The notes: generated by a model not told the origin, from the letters alone. DNA of 9,026 nucleotides from Lysobacteraceae bacterium (GCA_020201235.1 JAIVHD010000078.1:1-9026), one strand, 5' to 3'. Shown: positions 1-6,337, counted from the stretch's first letter. Program-made: numbers and translations.

Positions 1-121
1 TGGGCCAGATTTCCCGCTCTTTTTCGTTAAATAGGCCCACTATTCGCCTCAAAAGATCGAAAAATCTGGCTCCAACCGGACTTTCCCTCGCTACGATCGG
101 TTAAATCCGACAGGCTCCTAG
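1..121. mobile_element. Possible outer end of an insertion sequence (partial)
   Basis: No open frame of note covers this stretch. It carries an imperfect inverted repeat (GCCAGATTT at about 4-12 against AAATCTGGC at about 63-71). It ends in ATCCGACAGGCTCCTAG, which read from the minus strand starts TAGGAGCCTGTCGGAT. The GGAGCC start recurs inside (GGAGCCAGATTT on the minus strand, about 63-75). From memory, ends of the GGAGCCTGTCGGA type followed by this kind of AT-richer leader occur in IS1182-like transposons, whose transposase would lie left of the window. The boundary falls exactly at the stop codon of the neighbouring gene. No transposase and no second terminus are visible, so this is inference only. 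Confidence 0.33.
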
Positions 122-1158
122 TAAGGTGGATCGCGCAGGTGTTCTTTCCAGCGCTGAACCCGAACCCGTGCCTTGATCAGTTCGATCGCCTCGATCGACA
201 TGCGGGTGCCGATATCGCCGAGTTCGGGATGGTCCTCTAGAATGGCGTCAATGATTACGGTCACTGACTCGTCGACCAGGCGGTTGTTCTCGACCACGCT
301 GATGTCCCTGACGGTGCGATCGACCACTTCTGCAACAATATCGTTGATCGACTGACGCAGCTGATTAACGATGGCGCGACCAACCACAGGGACCCGGTCC
401 AGATTGCGGATACCGGCATTGGCCTTGACCGCATCGGCTATCACCGAATCGACATAATCTCGGATCTCCTGCTGATGCCTGTCGTAGCTCTGCTGCGCGA
501 TATGACCAATGCGTCGCGACAAGTGCTCGACCAGCTTGTCGCGCTGCGGGGCAATCACTTTGGTGATGATCTCGCGCGTGATCGGCGCTTCATCCTCCAG
601 CTCACGGCGAAAATCATCCAGGGTTTGAATCATCACCCGGTCCGAGACCTCATCGATGAACGCCTCGAAATAAAACTTGAAAAACTGGTAGATACGGGTG
701 TTGGTCAGGTCGATGATGCCCATCTTCTGCAGGCGAATGATCAGCGATATCAAGCGCAAAAACCGCAGCAGACGAAACGAGCCGATCGGAATCGTACCCA
801 GCAGATCGTACCAGTGCAAAAAAGGGTAGAAATACCAGCGCGCGTAGGTCCGTTTGCGCACCGCCACTACCCACTGGAAGCAAAACTCGCTGATGAATAT
901 GGCGATGAAGATTAGATCCCAGTACAGGAAGTGCGCGTGAATTTGCTCGTTGTAGAAGGCACTGAAGGCTGGCAAAGAGCCGTCCAGCAACCCCCGGAAT
1001 GCCGATGTACCATAAAGCGTATCGAACAGGATGAAAACCAGGTTCACGACGACCAGCAAGACCATAAAAAGATCCAGCACCAGCCAGGAGGTCTGGCTGG
1101 AAGATCTGAGCTTTTCGCGATTGATTTTGAGCGGCATATCGGGACGGTTATTCGTCAT
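118..1158 (-). CDS. Voltage-sensor-like membrane protein lacking a pore, unknown function
   Basis: The product is 346 aa. Hydrophobic helices lie at about residues 25-46, 77-99 and 112-124. They are followed by an S4-like segment at about 126-146 with arginines at 129, 132, 135 and 142. E91 in the second helix and D118 in the third fit the acidic partners of a voltage-sensor domain. No S5, pore loop or selectivity filter (TxGYG-like) follows. Residues 150-346 are hydrophilic, charged and probably helical, and should lie in the cytoplasm. The sequence shows an S1-S4-like fold; a role in sensing membrane potential or in ion or proton movement is inference. I start it at ATG 1158 because the 99 upstream in-frame codons look like non-coding DNA; an ATG at 1137 is an alternative, and neither has a strong ribosome site. 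The TAG stop lies in a possible IS terminus, so the native C-terminus may differ. Automatic annotation would probably call it an ion transporter. Confidence 0.8.
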   Translation of the reverse strand: MTNNRPDMPLKINREKLRSSSQTSWLVLDLFMVLLVVVNLVFILFDTLYGTSAFRGLLDGSLPAFSAFYNEQIHAHFLYWDLIFIAIFISEFCFQWVVAVRKRTYARWYFYPFLHWYDLLGTIPIGSFRLLRFLRLISLIIRLQKMGIIDLTNTRIYQFFKFYFEAFIDEVSDRVMIQTLDDFRRELEDEAPITREIITKVIAPQRDKLVEHLSRRIGHIAQQSYDRHQQEIRDYVDSVIADAVKANAGIRNLDRVPVVGRAIVNQLRQSINDIVAEVVDRTVRDISVVENNRLVDESVTVIIDAILEDHPELGDIGTRMSIEAIELIKARVRVQRWKEHLRDPPY

Positions 1159-1571
1159 CAGGCGATCATCGATTGACTGTATCACGGAGCTGACTGGCCG
1201 GCCCAAGGTCGGGTCGCGGCCAAAGCGGCTTAGCCCGCCGTATTCACCAGCCCACCGACTGCGGCCTGTACATGCCGCGTCTGCGACGTTTGGCTCGGTC
1301 GTCCACCCCCATCGGACGGGCGAGTTCGCCTCCGGTGCGTATCGTCGCGAAACGCCCCAGCTACCGAGCCTGAAAGCGCCTCGCGACGCAGGAGCGGTGA
1401 ATCGGCCGGGTTGAACAAAACGGCTCACAGAGTAGTCCAATGTCTCAGACAACACGAAGCCGCTGACTTATGATTGGACGCGGAAACTGATTTACCCTAC
1501 GCCCGCATTCAAGGGTCGCGGGGCGAACAAAACACCGCTACATCGGAATTCTCAATCCAGGAAACAAGGGC
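1159..1571. other. Divergent intergenic region with no recognised gene
   Basis: These 413 bp separate the leftward membrane-protein gene from the rightward cyclase gene and should hold both promoters. The minus-strand frame stays open to 1455, but its 99 residues are rich in Arg, Gly, Ser and Pro and resemble no protein I know. A perfect 8-bp inverted repeat (CGTCGCGA 1343-1350 and TCGCGACG 1381-1388, 30-nt loop) could form a hairpin in the leader of the leftward gene. A 7-bp inverted repeat GTCCAAT/ATTGGAC (1435-1441 and 1473-1479) lies nearer the cyclase. A TTGGAC hexamer at 1474-1479 could be a -35 element, but no convincing -10 sits at the right distance. Confidence 0.5.
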
Positions 1572-2555
1572 TTGAATCAATCGCTCAACCAGTTTGCGCC
1601 CTCGTCCGAACCCATCGATGAGGCAGCTTCGTCGCGAACCTTCACGCATGCGGCCAATGCGGTGCTGCGGTACCTGCGCCAACAATGCGACCTGGGCATG
1701 TGGTCGGTCAGCCGCGCGGAGGGCAACGACTGGATTCTTCTCAAAGTTGACGACCGCGCGTACAACGTCAGCGACAACACGATCCTGAAGTGGGAAGACT
1801 CGTTCTGTAGCCGGATGGTCCGGGGCGAAGGTCCAATGTTCGACCACGACGTCAAGGCATCGGCCACATATTGTGATGCCCCGATTGGCCGGCAGCTCAA
1901 AATTGGTGCCTACATCGGCATACCCCTGCGGCTCCCGGATGGCACCCTGTTCGGCACCTTGTGTGGGATTGATCCTGAACCACATCCGGCTTTCAGTGAG
2001 ACTTTCAAAGCCAGCATCATGCTGGCCAGTGTACTGCTATCACTGATCCTGTCCCAGGAAATACGCGAGTTCAAGGCCAGCCATAAGCTCAGGGAAGCAA
2101 TTGCTGAATCGCATCTCGATGCATTGACCGGTGTTGCCAATCGTCGGGGCTGGGAGAGTCGGGTCGCTGAAGAGGAGTTTCAGCTTCAGCCGTTGGCCGA
2201 GCCTGCCTGCGCAGTCGTGATTGATCTCGACGAGCTCAAAGAAATCAACGACACGCAAGGCCATAGCGCGGGTGATGACCTGCTGCGGGCCGCTGCGGAT
2301 GCCCTTAAAGCCAGCTTGAGAACCTCGGACTTCGTAGCTCGAATCGGCGGCGATGAATTCGCCGTTCTGGCGGTCTCCTGCACCAGGGACCAGGCCCAGG
2401 GCCTGGTGGACCGCATTCGGGACTCCTTCAGTCAGCACAAGATTGCGGCCTCAGTCGGCATGGCGATGCGTCGGCAAGACCGCCCGCTAAAAGAAGCCTT
2501 CCATTTGGCCGATCAGCGCATGCTGGAGGAAAAACGCCAGCGCAAGTCATCATAA
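1572..2555 (+). CDS. Diguanylate cyclase with N-terminal GAF domain
   Basis: This 327-aa soluble protein should make cyclic di-GMP from two GTP. Residues about 20-165 form a GAF-type sensory domain, with the stretch GRQLKIGAYIGIPL at 106-119 and FGTLCGID at 127-134 typical of GAF domains in bacterial cyclases. A short helical linker (about 160-182) leads into the GGDEF domain at about 182-325. The domain opens with LDALTGVANR, has the substrate-binding LDELKEIND block at 219-227, and an intact GGDEF active site at 259-263. An RxxD product-inhibition site (R250-D253) lies five residues before it, so feedback inhibition by c-di-GMP is expected. There is no signal peptide or membrane segment. 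The start is TTG at 1572, with AGGAAA at 1559-1564 seven bases upstream; the next in-frame Met (residue 43) would cut the GAF domain. What the GAF domain senses is unknown. It appears to be transcribed alone. Confidence 0.93.
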   Translation: MNQSLNQFAPSSEPIDEAASSRTFTHAANAVLRYLRQQCDLGMWSVSRAEGNDWILLKVDDRAYNVSDNTILKWEDSFCSRMVRGEGPMFDHDVKASATYCDAPIGRQLKIGAYIGIPLRLPDGTLFGTLCGIDPEPHPAFSETFKASIMLASVLLSLILSQEIREFKASHKLREAIAESHLDALTGVANRRGWESRVAEEEFQLQPLAEPACAVVIDLDELKEINDTQGHSAGDDLLRAAADALKASLRTSDFVARIGGDEFAVLAVSCTRDQAQGLVDRIRDSFSQHKIAASVGMAMRRQDRPLKEAFHLADQRMLEEKRQRKSS

Positions 2556-2677
2556 AACGGCCGACGAAGTCAGGCTCGTAAACCCTCACCCGGCTTATTC
2601 ATAACCCGCTCTACTGCGGCGATCCCAAACCCCATGTGTGGGCGCGGGTCAGTGGCTTGTTGTCCGACGCCCATAGC

Positions 2678-2716
2678 GTGTGTTCTACGCGTGTGTTCTA
2701 CGCGTGTGTTCTACGC
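2678..2716. repeat. Three exact tandem copies of a 13-bp unit
   Basis: The unit GTGTGTTCTACGC occurs at 2678-2690, 2691-2703 and 2704-2716 with no mismatch and no spacer. A more diverged copy may precede it (TTGTCCGACGC ending at 2670). The 13-bp period would put successive copies on changing faces of the helix, so a set of phased operators is less likely than replication slippage. It sits about 117 bp upstream of the FG-GAP gene start. Confidence 0.9.
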
Positions 2717-2820
2717 AGGAGCCGCGAGCCGCAACATTTGGCCACCTTCCAGTTCATTTTTCGTATTAGGGGTTAAGACGACGATACGTTACCCGTATTC
2801 CGACCCAGGCCCATCCGTTC

Positions 2821-2824
2821 AGGA
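2821..2824 (+). promoter_or_regulatory. Ribosome binding site deciding the FG-GAP gene start
   Basis: AGGA at 2821-2824 lies eight bases before the ATG at 2833. It almost touches the in-frame GTG at 2827, which is therefore too close to be used. This selects the ATG, which also gives a standard signal peptide. Confidence 0.65.
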
Positions 2825-2832
2825 ACGTGACT

Positions 2833-4437
2833 ATGCAACTCAAATTAATAACGACCTCTGTGATTTACATCGCACTTTTGTTTTTCTCGGCAATCGCAGC
2901 CGCACAGTCAAATATCGACCCGTTTACGGCCCCGCAAGGGCCACTGACGGTCGGGCCGGGCCAGGCGCCAGAACCGGAGGAGGCCGTGCTGACAACCAGC
3001 ACTGTACTCGGCGGTTTTCGTGTCATGGTCCCGACTGTGAACGAAGAGGCACCGGCAGGGTCCAGCCTGACCGCGATCGTCGATGGGGGACAGTTTCGGT
3101 GTGAAATGAGCTTCCCGGTTAACGATCCGGAAACGGCCCTGGGCGGCTGTGGGCTTGGCTATGATCGATCTTGTGGAAACTTTTTCGATTTTTCCGAGGT
3201 GGACGCTTTCATCATTGATATCCAGGCGCTCAGCGGTGCCGGCTTTTTATCGATATCCGCAGGAGACAGGGATTTAAACAGCGTCCAGGCTTTCGACATC
3301 GGATCGAATTTTGACCTCGTGTCACTCAGCGAGGGTACGCTGAGAATTCCGCGTACCGCGTTTTTTTCCGTTTTGCCCGGAGGCGCATTCGATTGGGCCA
3401 ATGTCGACAATCTCCTTTTTACCGTCATTAACGACTTTGAGTCCGACCTGAGTGTTCAGATTGGCAGCCTCGGCACCGAGGGTTCAATTGGCGTCGGTAG
3501 TCCCGGCGGCGAAGATTGCCCGGATGAAACGCGAGAACCCGACGACCTGGTTTTTTTCAACGAGGACACGGGCGACGTCGAGGTTTGGCAGATGGACGGC
3601 ACCGAGCGCGTCAGCGTCGGCTTAATTCCCGGTATCAGCGATCCCGTCTGGTCGCTATTCGGAATCGGCGACTTCGATGGCGATGGGCGCAATGATTTTT
3701 TGTGGCGCGCACCGTCGGTGGGTGCCGGCCAGAACCGTATCTGGCTGATCGAAGGCGATGAGCGCGTGGCCGGTTCGAACATTCCGTCGATTGGCCCGGA
3801 ATGGATGTTCGCCGGCACCGGCGATTTCAACGGCGACGGCCGCAAGGACATCCTGTGGCGCGAGACGATGCCGGTCACCGGTCAGAACCGCGCCTGGCTG
3901 ATGGACGGACTGACGCGGCAGGAAGGCGATTCGATTCCGCTGCTGCGCGGTGAAGAATGGATTCCCGGCGGCGTTGGCGACTTCAACGGCGATGGGCGCG
4001 ACGACATCCTGTGGCGCAGCACCGAGCGGCCGCAGACCCGAATCTGGCTGATGGACAGCTTCGAGCGCGGCAACAGCGCCGCGATTCCGCTGATCCAGAA
4101 CACCTGGAGCGTGGCCGGCATCGGCGATTTCGACGGCGATGGCAACGCCGACATCCTGTGGCGCGACGAAGCCCTTGGGCAAAACCGCATCTGGCTGCTC
4201 GACGGGCTGACGATCAAGGCGCGCGACACGATCAATCTGATCGGCCCGGCGAGCTGGCAGGTGGCCGGCATTGGCGATCTCGACGGCGACGGGCGCGCCG
4301 ACATTGTTTGGCGCAATGCCGAATCCGGCCAGAACCGGGTGTGGCTGATGGATGGTCTGGTGCGCAAACAAGGCGCGGCGATTCCGTTCCAGCCCGACAC
4401 GAACTGGCGGATCGTCGGCGTTGGGAATACAGATTGA
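2833..4437 (+). CDS. Exported FG-GAP/VCBS repeat protein, probable six-bladed propeller
   Basis: The product is 534 aa. Residues 1-24 form a Sec signal peptide (Lys at 4, hydrophobic core, AAA-Q cleavage site near 24). A Pro/Glu-rich linker (about 29-52) leads to a beta-rich region (about 58-217) with three cysteines at 90, 106 and 114. That region reads like a jelly-roll or carbohydrate-binding domain, but I do not recognise a family. From residue 237 a unit of about 50 residues repeats: W-x-x-A-G-I-G-D-F-x-G-D-G-x-x-D-I-L-W-R, then GQNRxWLMDG. Five full calcium-loop motifs DxDGDGxxD or DxNGDGxxD start at 280, 331, 383, 432 and 482. The incomplete first half-unit (DDLVFF at 237) and incomplete last one (NWRIVGVGNTD) fit together as one closing blade, giving six in total. 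It is probably periplasmic, surface-bound or secreted, and calcium-stabilised; its ligand is unknown. No sortase, autotransporter or T9SS tail is seen. Confidence 0.9.
   Translation: MQLKLITTSVIYIALLFFSAIAAAQSNIDPFTAPQGPLTVGPGQAPEPEEAVLTTSTVLGGFRVMVPTVNEEAPAGSSLTAIVDGGQFRCEMSFPVNDPETALGGCGLGYDRSCGNFFDFSEVDAFIIDIQALSGAGFLSISAGDRDLNSVQAFDIGSNFDLVSLSEGTLRIPRTAFFSVLPGGAFDWANVDNLLFTVINDFESDLSVQIGSLGTEGSIGVGSPGGEDCPDETREPDDLVFFNEDTGDVEVWQMDGTERVSVGLIPGISDPVWSLFGIGDFDGDGRNDFLWRAPSVGAGQNRIWLIEGDERVAGSNIPSIGPEWMFAGTGDFNGDGRKDILWRETMPVTGQNRAWLMDGLTRQEGDSIPLLRGEEWIPGGVGDFNGDGRDDILWRSTERPQTRIWLMDSFERGNSAAIPLIQNTWSVAGIGDFDGDGNADILWRDEALGQNRIWLLDGLTIKARDTINLIGPASWQVAGIGDLDGDGRADIVWRNAESGQNRVWLMDGLVRKQGAAIPFQPDTNWRIVGVGNTD
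3541..4437 (+). repeat. Intragenic repeats of about 150 bp encoding FG-GAP blades
   Basis: Successive calcium-loop codons start near 3670, 3823, 3979, 4126 and 4276, so the period is 147-156 bp. The units stay alike at DNA level: variants of CAGAACCGxxTCTGGCTGATGGAC recur near 3730, 3883, 4186 and 4330. The array is far richer in GC than the 5' part of the same gene (41 of 60 bases at 4261-4320 against 29 of 60 at 3241-3300). Confidence 0.85.
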
Positions 4438-4446
4438 CTCCAAATC

Positions 4447-4477
4447 GGCTGTTGGACCCGTGTCAAGTCCAACAGCC
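4447..4477. terminator. Perfect 10-bp hairpin between convergent genes
   Basis: GGCTGTTGGA (4447-4456) pairs perfectly with TCCAACAGCC (4468-4477) around an 11-nt loop. It begins ten bases after the FG-GAP stop and overlaps the last codons of the leftward rimK-like gene. A terminator serving both convergent genes is the likely role. Neither side has a proper T-run, so intrinsic termination would be weak; an mRNA 3'-end stabiliser or an old recombination scar are alternatives. Confidence 0.5.
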
Positions 4478-5563
4478 AACGGGCAAGCCGACTGAGCTAC
4501 TCTGGGTGTTTTTCGGATTCGGAATCACCGTCTTGCCACGGTATAGCGTCAATACATTGATATCGTTGTCGCGCAGACCGGTTTGGGTGATGGTCATGCC
4601 GACGAAATTGGAGCCGTCCGGAATGTGAATCTCGGTGACGCCATACCCTTTGCTGACGGTAAGCCTCTGGCGCACATCAATTTCGGGGAAATCAACGCGT
4701 GCGGCGATGTATTCGACGATGGCACCGGCCACATCAAGCTGAGTGGCGTTTTCGATGCCTTCCAGTCCTGGCGACGAATTGACTTCCATCACCTGCGGGC
4801 CTGCCGAGCTTTCCAGCATGTCGACACCGGCCACGCGCAGGCCCAGAATCTGCGCCGATCTCACCGCGGTTTCCCGGTAGTCTTCCGACAGTTCGACCGG
4901 CTCTGCAATCCCGCCGCGATGGACATTGCTGCGGAACTCCTGGCCTTGTGCGACACGTCGCATCGCCGCCACCACCCGATCGCCAACGACGAATGCACGG
5001 ATATCCTTGCCTTTGCTCTCAGCGACAAATTTCTGGATCAACACGTCTTGTTTCTGGCTTTGCAACAATTCGATGATGGATTCTGCCGCCTTGTTTGACT
5101 CGGCCAACAACACTCCGATTCCCTGCGTGCCTTCAATCAGTTTGATAATCACAGGCGCACCGCCAACCCGCTCAATGGCGGGCATGACGTCTTTTTTGTC
5201 ATGCACGAACGCGGTCTCGGGAATGCCGATGTTGTGCCGACTCAAGATTTGCAGGCTTCTAAGCTTGTCTCGGGAATTGGAAATGCCATTGGACGTGTTG
5301 GCGCAAAAAACCCCCATCTCCTCAAATTGCCGCACCACTGCTGTGCCGTAGTAGGTGATCGATGCACCAATTCGCGGCAGCACCGCGTCGTAGCTGCTGA
5401 GCAGCTTTTGCCTGAAATAGAGATTCGGGTGACCGCGCTGCAGATCAATGGCAAATTTGAGGGTATCCAGAACCTTGACATCGTAGTCGCGAGCCAGTGC
5501 GGCTTGTTTCAAACGACGGGTGCTGTAGGACTTTGGTCCACGAGAAAGAATGGCGAGTTTCAT
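4463..5563 (-). CDS. rimK: RimK-family alpha-L-glutamate ligase (ATP-grasp) with shortened RCK_C-like tail
   Basis: The product is 366 aa. Residues 1-286 match the RimK family along their length: N-terminal MKLAILSRGPKSYSTRR, the PRIGASITYYGTAV segment at 63-76, SRDKLRSLQ at 97-105, the nucleotide-binding KLIEGTQGIGV at 141-151, FRSNVHRGG at 210-218, and metal-binding MEVNSSPGLEGIE at 259-271 with D248, E260 and N262 as likely ligands. In E. coli, RimK adds glutamates to the C-terminus of ribosomal protein S6 in the cytoplasm; the same activity is expected here. Residues about 300-352 resemble an RCK_C (TrkA-C) domain, as in other long RimK proteins. The usual final strand (GDRLLCFG-like) and basic tail are missing and are replaced by residues 353-366, which look unrelated. 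The start is ATG 5563, with AAGGA seven bases upstream; a TTG at 5602 is rejected. S6 itself is not in the window. Confidence 0.88.
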   Translation of the reverse strand: MKLAILSRGPKSYSTRRLKQAALARDYDVKVLDTLKFAIDLQRGHPNLYFRQKLLSSYDAVLPRIGASITYYGTAVVRQFEEMGVFCANTSNGISNSRDKLRSLQILSRHNIGIPETAFVHDKKDVMPAIERVGGAPVIIKLIEGTQGIGVLLAESNKAAESIIELLQSQKQDVLIQKFVAESKGKDIRAFVVGDRVVAAMRRVAQGQEFRSNVHRGGIAEPVELSEDYRETAVRSAQILGLRVAGVDMLESSAGPQVMEVNSSPGLEGIENATQLDVAGAIVEYIAARVDFPEIDVRQRLTVSKGYGVTEIHIPDGSNFVGMTITQTGLRDNDINVLTLYRGKTVIPNPKNTQSSSVGLPVGCWT

Positions 5564-5588
5564 GTTGTTTTCCTTGAACGTTACCTGA

Positions 5589-5594
5589 ATTGTA
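5589..5594 (-). promoter_or_regulatory. Possible -10 box for rimK
   Basis: On the minus strand TACAAT, one base from the sigma-70 consensus, lies 25 bases upstream of the rimK ATG. The hexamer 17 bp further upstream does not match a -35 box. TTGACA motifs occur at 5597-5602 and 5634-5639, but at spacings that do not suit this -10. It would give a short leader of about 18-20 nt containing the ribosome site. Confidence 0.3.
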
Positions 5595-5657
5595 CCTGTC
5601 AAATTGATTCCCCAGGCCGATAAGCCGTCTCTCTGTCAACGCTGACTCAGACCTGCA

Positions 5658-6337
5658 TCAGTATTGCCAGTCGGCGGTCATTTGCGCGAGCGCCCTGCGG
5701 GCACGATAGGGGCAGTTAATGATCGCCATACCGCATCCGCTCATGCGCCCCAGGCGCTGTGTCTCGGGAAAGGCGATGTGATGTCATCGATTTCGGAGCG
5801 CAGCTCAAATGACGGATCGATCAGCACCAGGCCGCGGCCGCTGGCCGGCGGCAACTGCGCTGCCAGCGCGCGATAACCGTCGCCGGCGACCAGCGTGACC
5901 TGACGATCGCCATCGAATCGGGCGACCAGCGCTTTTTGTTCGGCGGGATGCAGTTCGCACAGCACCAGCCTGTCCTGCCGGCGCAGCCGGGCGCGCAGCA
6001 GCATCGGCGATCCGGGGTATTGATGCAACGGCCCTTGCCGATTGCAGGCGCGCACCAGCGCGAGATACTCACCGACGGCATCGTCGCGGCCGTTGTCGCG
6101 GCCATTTTCGCAAGCATAGGCCGGAAGGTTCCAGATGCGGCCAATGCCCTTGTCGAACTCGCGGTTTTTCAGCGCCTCGGGCCGGCTAAGGTCATACAGC
6201 GCCGGTCCGGCATGGGTATCGAGAAACACAATGCCTTTTTGCTTTTGCTGCATCGCGCGCACCAGAGCAACAAGCACCGTGTGCTTGAATACGTCGGCCG
6301 GGTTTCCGGCATGAAAGCCGTGGCGATAGCTGAGCAT
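5658..6337 (-). pseudogene. rlmJ: Broken rlmJ (23S rRNA A2030 N6-methyltransferase)
   Basis: The first 185 or so codons (6337 down to about 5785) encode the start of RlmJ: MLSYRHGFHAGNPADVFKHT, DTHAG at 40-44, YPGSP at 107-111, LCELHPAEQ at 126-134 and GRGLVLIDP at 167-175. The frame then drifts to a stop at 5741. In another minus-strand frame the sequence continues with a recognisable piece of the RlmJ C-terminus (RMSGCGMAIINCPYR, about 5750-5706), stopping at 5658. E. coli RlmJ has 280 residues; roughly 50-60 between IDPxFE and this piece are missing and the frame is shifted, so an internal deletion explains it best. Conserved sites have also changed: the SAM loop THAGAGxY reads THAGPALY, the catalytic DPPY/F reads DPSF, and NPPW reads NCPY. 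The enzyme should be inactive. No strong ribosome site precedes the ATG. Confidence 0.85.

Larger units (their letters stand above)
2556..2832. other. Intergenic region between cyclase and FG-GAP genes
   Basis: No gene is recognised in these 277 bp, and the open frames here carry no recognisable protein. It contains the 13-bp tandem repeats listed separately and, next to the following gene, an AT-richer stretch (about 2755-2800) where the promoter for the exported FG-GAP protein most probably lies. I could not pick out a -35/-10 pair with confidence. No hairpin with a T-run marks the end of the cyclase transcript. Confidence 0.5.

Noticed and set aside
1159..1455. N-terminal extension of the membrane protein to 445 aa
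   Set aside because: The 99 residues are Arg/Gly/Pro-rich with no hydrophobic or domain pattern, and the protein proper begins with the typical Met before the first helix.
2678..2716. Tandem 13-bp repeats as a CRISPR array or iteron origin
   Set aside because: There are no spacers, the unit is too short for CRISPR, and no replication or cas gene lies nearby.
2827..2832. GTG at 2827 as the start of the FG-GAP protein
   Set aside because: The AGGA ribosome site is only two bases away; ATG 2833 is at the right distance and gives a normal signal peptide.
3655..4479. Long antisense ORFs on the minus strand opposite the FG-GAP blades (274 aa and 196 aa), and a plus-strand one at 3957-4628
   Set aside because: They mirror the repeated GC-rich codons of the real gene. 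Their residues are repetitive shadows (PSPSKSP-type and DVxxAVAVEIA-type) with no independent signal.
5564..5602. TTG at 5602 as the start of RimK, adding 13 residues
   Set aside because: The strong AAGGA site serves ATG 5563, family members begin with MKLAILSR-like sequence, and a -10-like box lies inside the extension.
5741..6337. A functional short RlmJ of 198 aa
   Set aside because: The last 14 or so residues are out of frame relative to the family, a family C-terminal piece is readable downstream in another frame, and key motifs have changed.
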